This document shows, piece by piece, positions 34,501-43,808 of a DNA stretch of 64,000 nt. Numbering within the stretch: position 1 is the stretch's first letter; each line of letters begins with the position of its first letter. A program made the position numbers and the translations under genes. Source of the stretch: Harmothoe impar (taxonomy: Eukaryota > Annelida > Polychaeta > Phyllodocida > Polynoidae). Under the pieces are notes generated by a model that saw nothing but the letters and a program-made list of their open reading frames with translations, did not search any database and was not told the origin of the DNA. The stretch covers positions 119,966,065 through 120,030,064 of the forward strand of contig OX381704.1 in assembly GCA_947462335.1 (NCBI GenBank), written 5' to 3'.

Positions 34501-35667
34501 GAAAATCGTTCTCGAATTTTGGTAGATGCCGCCTACGTAGCGCAACTTGACTTGTCGGCAAGAGGAAAGCTGGTTCCTGTGTCTCTTCAGCAAGAACTCG
34601 GTGGTGAACGCCGCCTTACACTTGCAACATTCGTATATGCCCGCGTACGCGTTGAAGTCCGTGACGAGAGAGACGTGCAAACCGCCTTTCGCCGTCAGGT
34701 GTAGGTTGACTTTACCTCGGGCGGCCAGAGTTCTGGAAGGCGGTCTGATCAGAGTAACGCGTCTTCTCAACTTCCGCCCCGGCACTTGACGCGACGCGGT
34801 GTAAACCGCTATCTGTACGTCAAACAAGTTCTCTAACGCGGGTAAGTCGCGGATGTTCAGACCCGGAAAGGATTCAGGTGTGGCAGCGGGACAGAACTGA
34901 CGTAACAAATCTGAAGCGCGCTTGCTGGTGTTGTATAAGTGAAAGGAAATGCAGCGGAAGATGCAGAGGTTGTCCTTGTTGGGAAAATCTAACACGCCGC
35001 TTCTCTTTCCAACTCGACCGGCCTGAGTGATCCTACCGCCTATGGGGAATTCCCCCGGTCCCATGTAAACGCAAATGTTCAAATTGGTAGGAAAAAGAAC
35101 GTGCCACTTGGTGTCAGCGTCGCAAAGTTTCCGTACTTCCTCGCAAGCGACGGTGTTTTCCATCTTTGAGAGGAGCTCTTCCAAAGTTTCTGAATTAGTT
35201 ATAGTAGGGAGCGGTTGTATGAGAGTTGCGTTGTTCTGGGAGGCGTGAAAGTAGCGCAGTTTGCTCTTGTCTTCTCTGTGTTGTAAGAGTAAGCCTACCG
35301 AGAAACCCACTTTGTTTCTGAATCTTTGTGTCAAGTGAATGCGACGCATAGTATCTACAGCGTCACTCAACTCGCCGGTTGGTAGCTTGAAGTTTGTTAC
35401 ACTCACGCGAGTCCCGTGCATCCTGACGCCCGTTTGTATCGCAGGCCAATTCGCCGTGAACGTTTCCTCCCCGTTCGGTACAGCACATATGCGCGGAGGG
35501 ACGGTCACCCCGTCCAGAGATTCGCGTCGACAGGCGATCTTTCGGCAATCGCCTTCGCCGCATAGAGGGCAAAACTTAGGTACTACTCTACAATTTTCTA
35601 CGTGTCTCTCGTGGTTGTACGGTCTTTTAAACATTTTGAAACACTTTTCGCATACGTACTGTGTCAT
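31543..35667 (-). pseudogene. Protein-primed-type family B DNA polymerase, one in-frame stop
   Basis: A single frame of about 1,374 codons from the ATG at 35667, interrupted only by a TGA at 32389. N-terminus: C2H2-like finger (residues about 6-26), then a globular region with DNLCIFRCISFHLY, then a second finger (CCKCKAAF...H..). The exonuclease part has motif I as FDFKAFF (Lys where the family has the second acidic residue), motif II GFNSGRYDLN and motif III YNNKD. Polymerase motifs: A (LDANSLY, about 33310-33330), then a Polinton-type insert with HGCWFHAHECIPSH and VVVWECEW, B (Lys...Asn..Tyr-Gly, split by the TGA), and C (MDTDSLY, about 32090-32105). The family copies linear genomes using a protein primer. 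The in-frame stop disables this copy; the rest of the frame is intact, so inactivation looks recent or readthrough must occur. Confidence 0.92.
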
Positions 35668-35813
35668 GTTTTTTTTTCACTCAGTTACCAACTACTTAGC
35701 CGTCTAACTATCTATCTATCTATCAATCCATCTGTCTATCTATCTATCTATTTATCTTTCTGTCTGCTGTCTGTGTTTCCGTCTGTCTGTCTCATACAGC
35801 GTACGTCAAACGC

Positions 35814-35845
<32 letters not shown>

Positions 35846-35860
35846 AGCGTTGAGCGTCTC
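35668..35860. repeat. Microsatellites between PolB and PC4-like gene
   Basis: (TCTA)n at about 35707-35756 and (GT)n at about 35814-35837. They separate two minus-strand genes by under 200 bp. Confidence 0.9.
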
Positions 35861-37002
35861 TCATTCCGAATCTATGCCGAGATATTTCAGAATGATCTCT
35901 GTTTTGTCATCCAACTCTTTGAGCGCTCTGGCGGACAGCGTCACTCCCTGCTGTGTGGGTTTTTTGTCAGGACCTTCGTACTTGCGCACGTGGACGAGGT
36001 TCTTACCGCTGTAGTAGCTCACAGCTGCGTACACTTCGCCCTCCTCATCCAGCACTGCGAACCAGGGGGTGTGATTAGGTTTTCCTTGCGCGGCCGCTGT
36101 GTCGCGTATGCGCACCACTGCGCGGATATCGGCGATGCGTGCTATTAGCTCGCGCAGCGCGTCGGCCGTGAAGTGCACTCGCTTGCTTCTGGTCAGAGAC
36201 GCCTCTTTCACCTGGCCGTCTTTTGTGTAGCGCGGCCTCCTAGACAGTCTAGCCACGTCCTCCCAGATCTCCAGCGTCAAAGCTCCGTCTAAGCAGAACT
36301 CTAACCCGAGAAGACGGGAGAAGGTTTTCTCTGCTTCTTCTCGTCCATCTCGTTCTTTTTCTTGTATTTTTCTCTTCTTACTAGGCCTTGTTGTTCTGGA
36401 ACTCACCTTAGAACGTTTCACACCCGCAGGATGAGTAACACCATCAGCGTGAGCTGAATCAGCAGCAGAACCGATAGCAGGAGCAGCGTCAGCGCTGGTG
36501 GTATCCGAGGCCTCGTTGTTGGAACAGCGCAGCCACACGCCGTCGGTGCTGAGTGTAGCGGTAGAAGATGAAGCGCCGCCGCCCTCGTAAGGTGGCGGTG
36601 AGGGCAGTCGCCACGGACCGGACGGGACGCTACTAGTGGAAGTGAGGTCGAAAGGTCGAAGAGGGAAGCCGAAAAACGTACCGCCCACCCCTTTCCCTTC
36701 GGGTTGTTCGTACGCCTCGTCGTCAGCGTCGTTCTCTGTCTCACCCTGTTGCTGCTGCTCCTCCTCCTCCTCCTCCTCTTCTTCTCGGTTTAGGGGCTGA
36801 GTGTCCGAATAGCTGTCACTCTCAGCGCGAGCGGCGTCGAGGGCGTCGGTCGATGTAGTGGTGGAGGAGAGGGGCTGTGCAACGTGCGGCAGGTCATCAA
36901 AGTCATCAACAGTAGTGGGGAGGTAAAAACCCGGTTGCCAGTACTGCGCTGTGCCAGGAGCGTTGTCGTCAGTAGTAGTAGCGGTAGCAGCAGGTGCAGC
37001 AG

Positions 37003-37042
<40 letters not shown>

Positions 37043-37238
37043 CGCAACAGTAGCAGGCGCAGCAGCCTCAGCAGGCGCAGCAGTAGCAGGCGCAGCGGTA
37101 GCAGGTGCAGCAGCAGCAGCAGCAGCCGCAGCAGGCGGGGCGGCAGTAGCAGCGGCAGCGCGCTTAGCAGCAACGTGTACCGTCGCGAGTGTAACAACGT
37201 CGCTAGCACGACGACTACTACCAGTAGTACTACTACTA

Positions 37239-37276
<38 letters not shown>

Positions 37277-37453
37277 GCTACTACTACTACTACTACTGCC
37301 GCGAGCGCTCGCTACAGCGGGAGGGTGATAAGACCAAGCGGCTGCGGCGGTAGTCTCATTTTCAGTAGCAAGAGGAGGCACTGACGCTAAACGAGCGCTG
37401 TTCCGCGTAGTCTTCTTGTTCTTGGACGGCGCTAGGTGTTGTCTTTTGCTCAT
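35861..37453 (-). CDS. Low-complexity protein with two tandem PC4-like ssDNA-binding domains
   Basis: The ATG at 37453 (MSKRQHLAPSK) gives about 530 residues; a longer frame begins with a non-ATG codon and is not preferred. The first ~380 residues are low complexity: poly-Ser, a long Ala/Pro run encoded by GCT/GCC-type triplet repeats, a Glu/Gln run, and a basic cluster (RTTRPSKKRKIQEKER). The last ~145 residues read as two copies of a PC4 (transcriptional coactivator p15) fold. The first is around GALTLEIWEDV...TKDGQVK...HFTADALRELIARI, the second around GEVYAAVSYYSGKNLVHVRK...PTQQGVTLSARALKELDDK. PC4 binds single-stranded DNA as a dimer, so a tandem pair could act as a monomeric equivalent. 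A role in replication or late transcription of the element is inferred. Confidence 0.7.
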
Positions 37454-38467
37454 GGTGGTGACTGTAGAGAGCAGCAAAAGAATGAGTGAGTGAATGGAGG
37501 TTTCCAGACCCCTTATATACGCCTTCTCGCTTCTAGAGCTAAGCTACTTACTGACCCTGTTCAGCTGCCGCCGGCTGGCCGGCGGCCATTCACAAAGAGA
37601 AACAAAAGACATAAGGCATGGCGTTTTCAGCTGGATCCCTTTCCCCCCTTTTGAGAGATCGACTGTCATGAGCTAAGCCGCTTACCACCCTGTTCAGCAA
37701 TTCAACGCGCATTAGCTGTATAAAGGATTAAGCGGTTGCTGCCGTCGACTGACCGGCGGCCATTCACAAAGACATAAGGTATGACGTTTTCAGCTGGATC
37801 CCTTTCCCCTCTTTTTTTTTTGAGGGATCCACTGTCATGAGCTAAGCCACTTACCACCCTGTTCAGCCATTCAGCGCGCGTTAGCTGTATAAAGGATTAA
37901 CGGTGATGAGCTTAGAGTGTGTATACAAAAAAAAACTACAGGAGGCGTGTGGCGTGAAGCAGGACCCCCCTAAGACGAACGTGTCTGTCTGTGAGTAGAG
38001 GCGTGTGCATGTGGTGAGTGACTTAAGTGTAAGACAAAAAAAAAATCACCACCTCCTGCCGTGGTGAGTAGACCGGGCCGGCCAGGCGGCGGCCGGCTAG
38101 TTCAATAGGGAGGGGTGACAGCTGACTGAGGCTGTGCATGAAAAAAATCCGATTTTCACCTGACCTCTGACGTTTGTTACAATGAATGTCAGAGGGAGGG
38201 AGACGTCCTCAGGTAGGGGGTAGGAGGTAAGGCTATGGATGAGGAAGAAACACCGTTTTCAGCTGGTCTCCACGGATAGCGACGACACACCCCTCGTCAT
38301 CTAAGCTCTTAAGGAGCGGAGCGGTTGAAAAAGCGTCATGCGGACAGGTCGCTACACAGCTGGAGTGCTGTTGGAAATGGGATTAAACTCCCTCTGTATA
38401 AAAAGCTCTGATTTCTGTTGGAAAAAAACCATATCGCCTCTGACCACAGTAACGTCTACTACCACCA

Positions 38468-38520
<53 letters not shown>

Positions 38521-38539
38521 ACCGCCAAGACGAGACGAG
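37454..38539. promoter_or_regulatory. Divergent intergenic region with 2.3 direct repeats (~170 bp)
   Basis: Between the two divergent genes a unit is repeated at about 37540-37680, 37680-37850 and 37850-37910. It contains gccggcggccattcacaaag, tttcagctggatccctttcc, tgtcatgagctaagcc and cttaccaccctgttcagc. Within it are ttagctgtataaagga (TATA-like; 37715-37730 and 37885-37900) and a GC-rich ggccggcc palindrome near 38085. Pure CCG/CCA triplets follow at 38460-38525, just before the death-fold ATG. It is likely a bidirectional promoter and possibly a replication or packaging region. Confidence 0.55.
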
Positions 38540-39280
38540 ATGGCTCAAGCTATTCCACTTTCAAGCTCGCCTTCACCGCCTTGTCCACCTGAAAAAAAGT
38601 TAATGCAGCTTGACGACGTGAGACGCGCGAGGCAGACCGATGGGGAGAACAGAGAGGTAGGACAGCGGCGGTTAGCCTATAGCGACGCCTTGCTTCGTCA
38701 ACTAGGTAAAGAGTTGAGCGGCTGTTGGAGAGAGTTGGGCAGTAGCTTAAAAGTTACCGCCGCCCGTATGGATGCTCTAGTAGAGCGCAGTGTCAAGACA
38801 CCGGAGGAGCTGTGTACGGCGATGTTCCGAGTCTGGTGGGGTGAAACCCCGCATCGTCATAGATGGGGAGAGCTCGGTCGCGTCTTCACCCGCATTAGAC
38901 GCGTGGAACTGTTGGCTCAGTGGATGTCCCTTCTCCACAGACAGGGGTTGGATTTCGAAAACCCCGACTCGCGCGCGATGCATAAGCACTTGGGCACCCT
39001 CGGCAGACGTCTAGGTAGCAGGTGGAAAGAGGTGGGGGACCATTTAAAATTGTCGCCTGAGAGGTTAGATAAGATCGCTGAAGAATGTGAATACGGAGGA
39101 AGTCCCGCTGAGTGGGCCTTCCGAGTGTTGAAAATGTGGCAAGATGAAGCTGACGGTGCCGGCGGTACACCTTTTGAACTCCTTCGAGTGTTGACTGAGG
39201 ACATGGGAAAGTTTGACCTCGGCATCGCGATATTACTTGACTTTATCAAGCAAGAAACAACGAGAACGACGGACATGTGA
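38540..39280 (+). CDS. Tandem death-domain-like protein
   Basis: The ATG at 38540 gives 246 residues and an intact frame. After a short Ser/Pro leader it contains two death-fold repeats. The first is at about residues 45-115 (LRQLGKELSGCWRELGSSLK ... MFRVWW ... WGELGRVF), the second at about 150-240 (LGRRLGSRWKEVGDHLKLSP ... AFRVLKMWQDEA ... ELLRVLTEDMGKFDLGIAIL). The spacing of 'LG..W.ELG..L', 'ML..W' and a final helix with L..L matches the six-helix death domain of FADD, UNC5 and ankyrins. The family mediates homotypic interactions in apoptosis and innate signalling, so a captured host modulator is the natural inference. Its stop codon abuts the right inverted repeat. Confidence 0.75.
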   Translation: MAQAIPLSSSPSPPCPPEKKLMQLDDVRRARQTDGENREVGQRRLAYSDALLRQLGKELSGCWRELGSSLKVTAARMDALVERSVKTPEELCTAMFRVWWGETPHRHRWGELGRVFTRIRRVELLAQWMSLLHRQGLDFENPDSRAMHKHLGTLGRRLGSRWKEVGDHLKLSPERLDKIAEECEYGGSPAEWAFRVLKMWQDEADGAGGTPFELLRVLTEDMGKFDLGIAILLDFIKQETTRTTDM

Positions 39281-39426
39281 ATTGTTGTGTTTTATTTTCA
39301 TACGTCTTCTTTATTAGTAAGTAAAAAAAAAAAAAAATAAAATAAATATCATAACAATAAACGTGCGCCCTCTTAAAGTGTCACTTCCTCCAGTCGCAGC
39401 TGATCGCCTCATCGAAGCACGTGATA
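39281..39426 (-). repeat. Right inverted terminal repeat of virus-like element
   Basis: It begins immediately after the stop codon of the death-fold gene. The first 41 bases match the left repeat in reverse complement. A poly(A)/AT insertion (about 39322-39360) follows, then gcgccctcttaaagtgtcac and gcacgtgat, which match the outer part of the left repeat. An AATAAA within it could serve the death-fold transcript. Confidence 0.82.
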
Positions 39427-39441
39427 AACAAAAAAAAACGA

Positions 39442-39483
39442 AGAGACACGCTTCTTCCTCTCGAGAGGAAGAAGCGTGTCTCT
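39442..39483. repeat. Perfect 42-bp palindrome
   Basis: From agagacacgcttc to gaagcgtgtctct, centred on tctcgaga, the two arms are exact reverse complements with no loop. It lies just outside the right ITR. It could be a resolved hairpin end or a replication signal of the element; no counterpart exists on the left. Confidence 0.9.
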
Positions 39484-39524
39484 CGATTGAAATCTTTTTC
39501 TTTTCTTTTTTTCTTAAAAGAGAC

Positions 39525-39600
39525 AAACGCCCCTTAGAGTGCCCCCCCACCCCCCTAGAGTGCCCCCCTCCCCCCTCCCCCCCTCCCCCCCACCACCCGC
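39525..39600 (-). repeat. C-rich tract with agagtgcccccc repeats
   Basis: Runs of C up to seven, interrupted by tagagtg three times. The opposite strand is strongly G-quadruplex forming. It marks the transition from the virus-like element to flanking AT-rich DNA. Confidence 0.8.
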
Positions 39601-40189
39601 TCAATATTCACTCTTAGGTGATATTCCTAACACTTTTTTGTTGATTTCAATGGAAACTAATTAAAATGAGATAATTGACATTTAAATTAGATATTAACTA
39701 TATAATACGATACAATTGTAAATCCCATAGCCATCATTTTGGGGAAAATTGGTTTAGAAATCTGGTTTTTAACTTATTTTGCAAGAAGATAACTATTCCT
39801 ATGTTAGAAAAATGTCAAAAATCATTTTTCAAAAATAAAAATGTTTCCACACTATGCTACTTAAAATGCCCATATCTAGGCTCTTAAAAGTGTGACTTCC
39901 GACCCATTTTGTTAAAACAGGTCACATATAATAGTCAGTATAAATATAAGCATCCAGGAAAAATTAATTATGTTCATTATGAGAGAATAAAATAGTAGTC
40001 TACCACGATCAGAAACACACTTTGTTATCCATAACAAACCCAGCCCAAGAGGGTAACTCGCCAGTGCTGTTTACATTGTCAACTTTCTCAAAAATAGAGC
40101 CCATAAAATTGCCAAAGATGCATAACATAATTTTCATAAAGAGAATAACCATGGAGATTATCCCAAAGATTACTAGACAGAAATCTCCT
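39601..40189. other. AT-rich flank of the virus-like element
   Basis: No ORF of interest, repeat or RNA gene is recognisable. Block YB starts at about 40190. Confidence 0.5.
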
Positions 40190-42345
40190 GCATTATACAT
40201 CTATGATGAACACCTCTACCACCATAACTCTTATTGCTGTAACAACTAATCTTCCCATAGTCCCCTTAAGAGAGAGAAGACTGCACAAATAACTACTTCA
40301 TTTATACAGGACCCAATCTAGCCCAAGTTATAAATATTTACTTTCATGTCCATACAAAAGGATGTCACAGTACAAAGGTGTGATTAGTCAGTCCACTGTG
40401 CGTGTACTGACCATGGTGTGACCACTTACCTGAGTCCCCCCCCCTTCCTCTCTCCATCTATTCTTCTACATCTATTAACAGGAACTATTCATTGTGTATA
40501 TGGAGAGTTGGTCTACATCTGTAAGGAGGGCAGGAAAGTCCTGAGATAACGTAGGAGTGAGTGAGAGTTGGCAGCAGTGGTAAGCTGGCAGTGAGTGAGA
40601 TGCTGCGTCAGAGTTAAGCTGGGAGGGAGTGAGAGGTTGGGGCAGAGATGAGGTAGGAGTGAGTGAGAGGTTGTGGCAGAGATGAGGTAGGAGTAAGTGA
40701 GAGGTTGTGGCAGAGATGAGGTAGGAGTGGGTGAGAGGTTGTGGCAGAGATGAGGTAGGAGTAAGTGAGAGGTTGTGGCAGAGATGAGGTAGGAGTGAGT
40801 GAGAGGTTGGGGCAGAGATGAGCTGGGAGTGAGTGAGAGGTTGGGGCAGAGATAAGGTGGGAGTGAGTGAGAGGTTGTGGCAGAGATGAGGTAGGAGAGT
40901 GAGAGGTTGTGGCAGAGATGATGTAGGAGTGATTGAGAGGTTGCAGCAGAGATGAGGTAGGAGTCTGTGTGTGTGAGGTAGTGAGTGAGAGTGGCAGAAG
41001 GTGTGCAGCAGGACTAGTATGTAACACAGTCAGTAGGGGGGACGCACACACTGCCTGCCCAGCCTCAGGTGAGACCGGTCCATCCCGACACACATCCACA
41101 ACACACACCTGCTAGGTCATCCTAAAGACAGAGGTAAGTCATTTCCTTTATGACCACTGGTGTCTGTTTTAGTAGTTTAGGGATTTAAGCCAGTTTTCTT
41201 TTATTCAGTATGTATAATTTTGTTCAACATTGGGTCTTTTGAATCATAAATTAATATTCTGTCAGTCTTCTTCTTAAGGGAAGGGTCATTCTTTTTCTTG
41301 GTCAGAGGCTTCCAATTTGACTGAAATTTCACTTCCTCATGAAAGGACTCAAATTTAAATATTTGATAGCAGTAAAGCCGCATTGCCTAGGTTTGTTTGA
41401 ATCATGTCTTATACCCCCTGCCATAAGACATTGTTGTTACGTTCTTGAACGAGTAATGTACTACAGTTTAATACATTAGGCCACTCAAAAAAATAAAATG
41501 GCTTCTTATCACCGCGTGCATCATAAAAATCTGGTACTGAGGCAAATTTTTTCTTCCTTTTTGCTAATTTTAGATGAAAAATATGACGAAAATGGACAAA
41601 TTTTGGCATATTTGTTATCAAATTAAAGTTTATAATGCCAGTAATGCAGTGGGATAGAAATAACTTATATTTTTATTACTTTAAAAGATCAATCAACTCT
41701 TAACTACTGAAATGTGAATTTTGGTCATTATCCTACATATTTAAAAAACCTTTCTCATCATATTTTTCAGACCACTTTCTTTTTTTAGTTGCCTTATGTC
41801 GGCAAAGCCACCCAATTCTGAGAGTCAGGCAATGCACACCTTTCAGAATTGAGTTGACAGTGATGCTCACAAATGTCCAAAGAAAGTGAGATGATTAGCT
41901 CCATCGGAGAGGTGGGAACAGGTTCATGGGTAAAGCAATAATGACAAGTGAGATGTAAATCATACGGACGGTCCCCAATAATTGGGACAGAACTTAATCC
42001 ATATGTGCATACCTGTGATCTTTGCCTTAATTGACAGCTGTCTCACAGCTTCACACACCTCATTCGTAGTAAGAAGATAGGGCTGTGGGATGACCTGTGA
42101 GTGAGGACAGTATGTAGTGGCACCTAATTCCTGAAGCTGAGTTAACCCATTTTTGTCTATAGCCAATAACCTGGCTTTTCCTCGTAGTAGCCTCCTTCTC
42201 TACTCCCCCATATCTCTCCTTGCTGGCTCCTTGAAAATCCCTAATTAATTAGTGAGCACAGGATGGTTCGGGCTTTAATATGTAAAAACAACAACTGTGG
42301 TCAACGTGAAGCTTCAATGCAGAGGTGGTACCAGTGCTGCATACT
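40190..42345. repeat. Duplicated block YB
   Basis: The direct partner of 24830-27148, with numerous substitutions and small indels. It lacks the 78-bp insertion and differs in minisatellite copy number. It ends in unrelated sequence exactly where YA is cut by Gypsy-2 (gctgcatactgc). Confidence 0.9.
40555..40985. repeat. Minisatellite, 34-bp unit (YB)
   Basis: The same unit as at 25200-25770 but uninterrupted, with one unit shortened near 40890. The open frame on the minus strand is a product of the repeat. Confidence 0.92.
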
Positions 42346-42902
42346 GCAAAGGGTCTGCATGATACACCAATGCAGCAGCAGCTTACTCTAGGAAGGGGGG
42401 CGGCAACATTTGTCAGCCAAGGCAAAAAGCAGATAGTGTTACTGCCCAGTGGTCACAGACCACTTGTTAAGCGCAAATTTAGCTCTCTTCAGGGCTTAAT
42501 AAAGAGCTTATTGAGTGCTGCTTTTGTGAGGTATGCCCACTTGGTGTATGGCCATAGAACCCCCGCCCCCATTAGAAATAAATTTGTCCAAAATTCTAGT
42601 AGCATTACAGACTGATTTGTACTGCCGGATTGACATATTGTAAATAAATATTCACAACCTTATACTGTATCCAAACTGTTGTTGACTACTTTCTTCATAT
42701 AGATATCTTATCATCTTAACAAAGTTACAGTCCTCTACACAAGCAAGCCTTCTTTTGTAAAGTCTCTATAAAGTCTTAGTCCTATATATAAAATATATTG
42801 CAAGGTGTGACAACTATCCCAGGCCCTAACCATCCATGGTGTCAGTAAGGTGTACAGGTCTCTCTGATGCTAGAATACAGGGGAAAAAAGGTGCTATAAT
42901 CT
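42346..42902. other. Spacer with a possible degraded coding fragment
   Basis: A 96-codon plus-strand frame at 42325-42615 (containing KFSSLQGLIKSLLSAAFVRY) has a normal residue composition, but I do not recognise it and it begins in the tail of block YB. It could be a relic of a mobile-element ORF. Nothing else is seen here. Confidence 0.3.
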
Positions 42903-42906
42903 TTAA

Positions 42907-43107
42907 CCCTTTGAGGGCGACCAAAAATTGGTACAGTTAGCTGGGAGGGCGATCCTTTTAGCAGGAATTTTCCCTAAGGACGAGGCTTTGGTGATTCCCA
43001 TAGAGTTATGATGACTATAGTCGATGCTCGCCCTGGCATGGCATCAACTATAGTCAATGTTCGCCAAGCCATGGCATCAACTATAGTTGATGCTCGACCA
43101 CAAAGGG
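42907..43107. mobile_element. piggyBac-type MITE (201 bp)
   Basis: The termini are CCCTTTGAGGGCGACC on the left and the inverted ...CGACCACAAAGGG on the right. They are flanked on both sides by TTAA (42903-42906 and 43108-43111), the diagnostic piggyBac target. Inside are three degenerate copies of an atcaactatagt(c/t)gatg(c/t)tcg motif, itself near-palindromic. There is no coding capacity, so it is non-autonomous. Confidence 0.85.
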
Positions 43108-43358
43108 TTAAGGGGAAGATGCTGGCAGGGGTCATATTTGTAGAAATAAAGGGCTAGTGATGACTATAGTCAATATTATGGTTGACCTAAAGTACCCAGA
43201 AATCGACTCACGAACATCAATGCCGACTTTTTTTTTCAAAATTGCATAAGACTTCTAGGGTCCGCCCTGTTTTGCTAGGTAGGGTTGGGTAACCTGGTGT
43301 CTTGAATGGGTCCCCTTCAAATGTACCAACCATGTCGACATTATGTTCCTTCGAATGC

Positions 43359-43430
43359 AAGAATTATGGTTGTTGCCAAGTATAACAATGCCTGAGGAAT
43401 CTTTTTACCCAGCAACAACCATGATTCTTG
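43359..43430. repeat. Small inverted repeat (MITE-like) in XB only
   Basis: The arms caagaattatggttgttgcc and agcaacaaccatgattcttg are near-perfect reverse complements around a ~30-bp centre. Copy A lacks this segment, so it is probably a short insertion or an A-specific loss. Confidence 0.6.
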
Positions 43431-43808
43431 TTAACTAATGCGAGTGGTGTGTGCATAGCTAATAAGTTGTTTATAAGTGACCTATACTTGTATATATATA
43501 TGTGTCTCTTAGTTCCATGTGGTGGGTAGTGGTGCTGTCCTCAATGTCTCTCTGCCACATGTACATACATTTCAGCCAGTCGCTTTGGATGATTTCTTTC
43601 ATCAAACAATGTTGTCTATACATATATACCCTCAATATTGTCCAATATTTACCATATTTTTGTTCCAGTTCTTCAGTACAGGAATAGTTATACTTTATTC
43701 AAACCTTTTGTTTTATATACTTTCTTAAGCGGCCTTGTATGAAAACATATGATTATATTTCTAATAGCTGTTAATTTTGTTGCTTTACAGAATAAAAACA
43801 CTCAAGAA

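Larger units (their letters stand above)
31355..39430. mobile_element. Virus-like element with ITRs, family B DNA polymerase, PC4-like and death-fold genes
   Basis: An ~8.1-kb unit bounded by inverted repeats (31355-31454 and 39281-39426). It carries PolB and the PC4-like gene on the minus strand and the death-fold gene on the plus strand, divergent from a 1.1-kb repeat-rich spacer. Coding stops exactly at the right repeat. It inserts between blocks YA/Gypsy-2 and YB. The polymerase type points to the Maverick/Polinton, adintovirus and bidnavirus assemblage, but I find no retroviral-type integrase, capsid, ATPase or protease. It is thus either a minimal lineage or a deletion derivative. It is an old copy: the polymerase is interrupted. 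Confidence 0.75.

Noticed and set aside
36884..37384. Ser- and Ala-rich plus-strand frames opposite the PC4-like gene
   Set aside because: Antisense translation of the same triplet repeats; the minus-strand frame has the conserved C-terminal domains.
31355..39430. Capsid, integrase, packaging ATPase and maturation protease genes expected of a Polinton/adintovirus
   Set aside because: I looked for them in both strands between the ITRs and found none; only the three genes described have supportable content.
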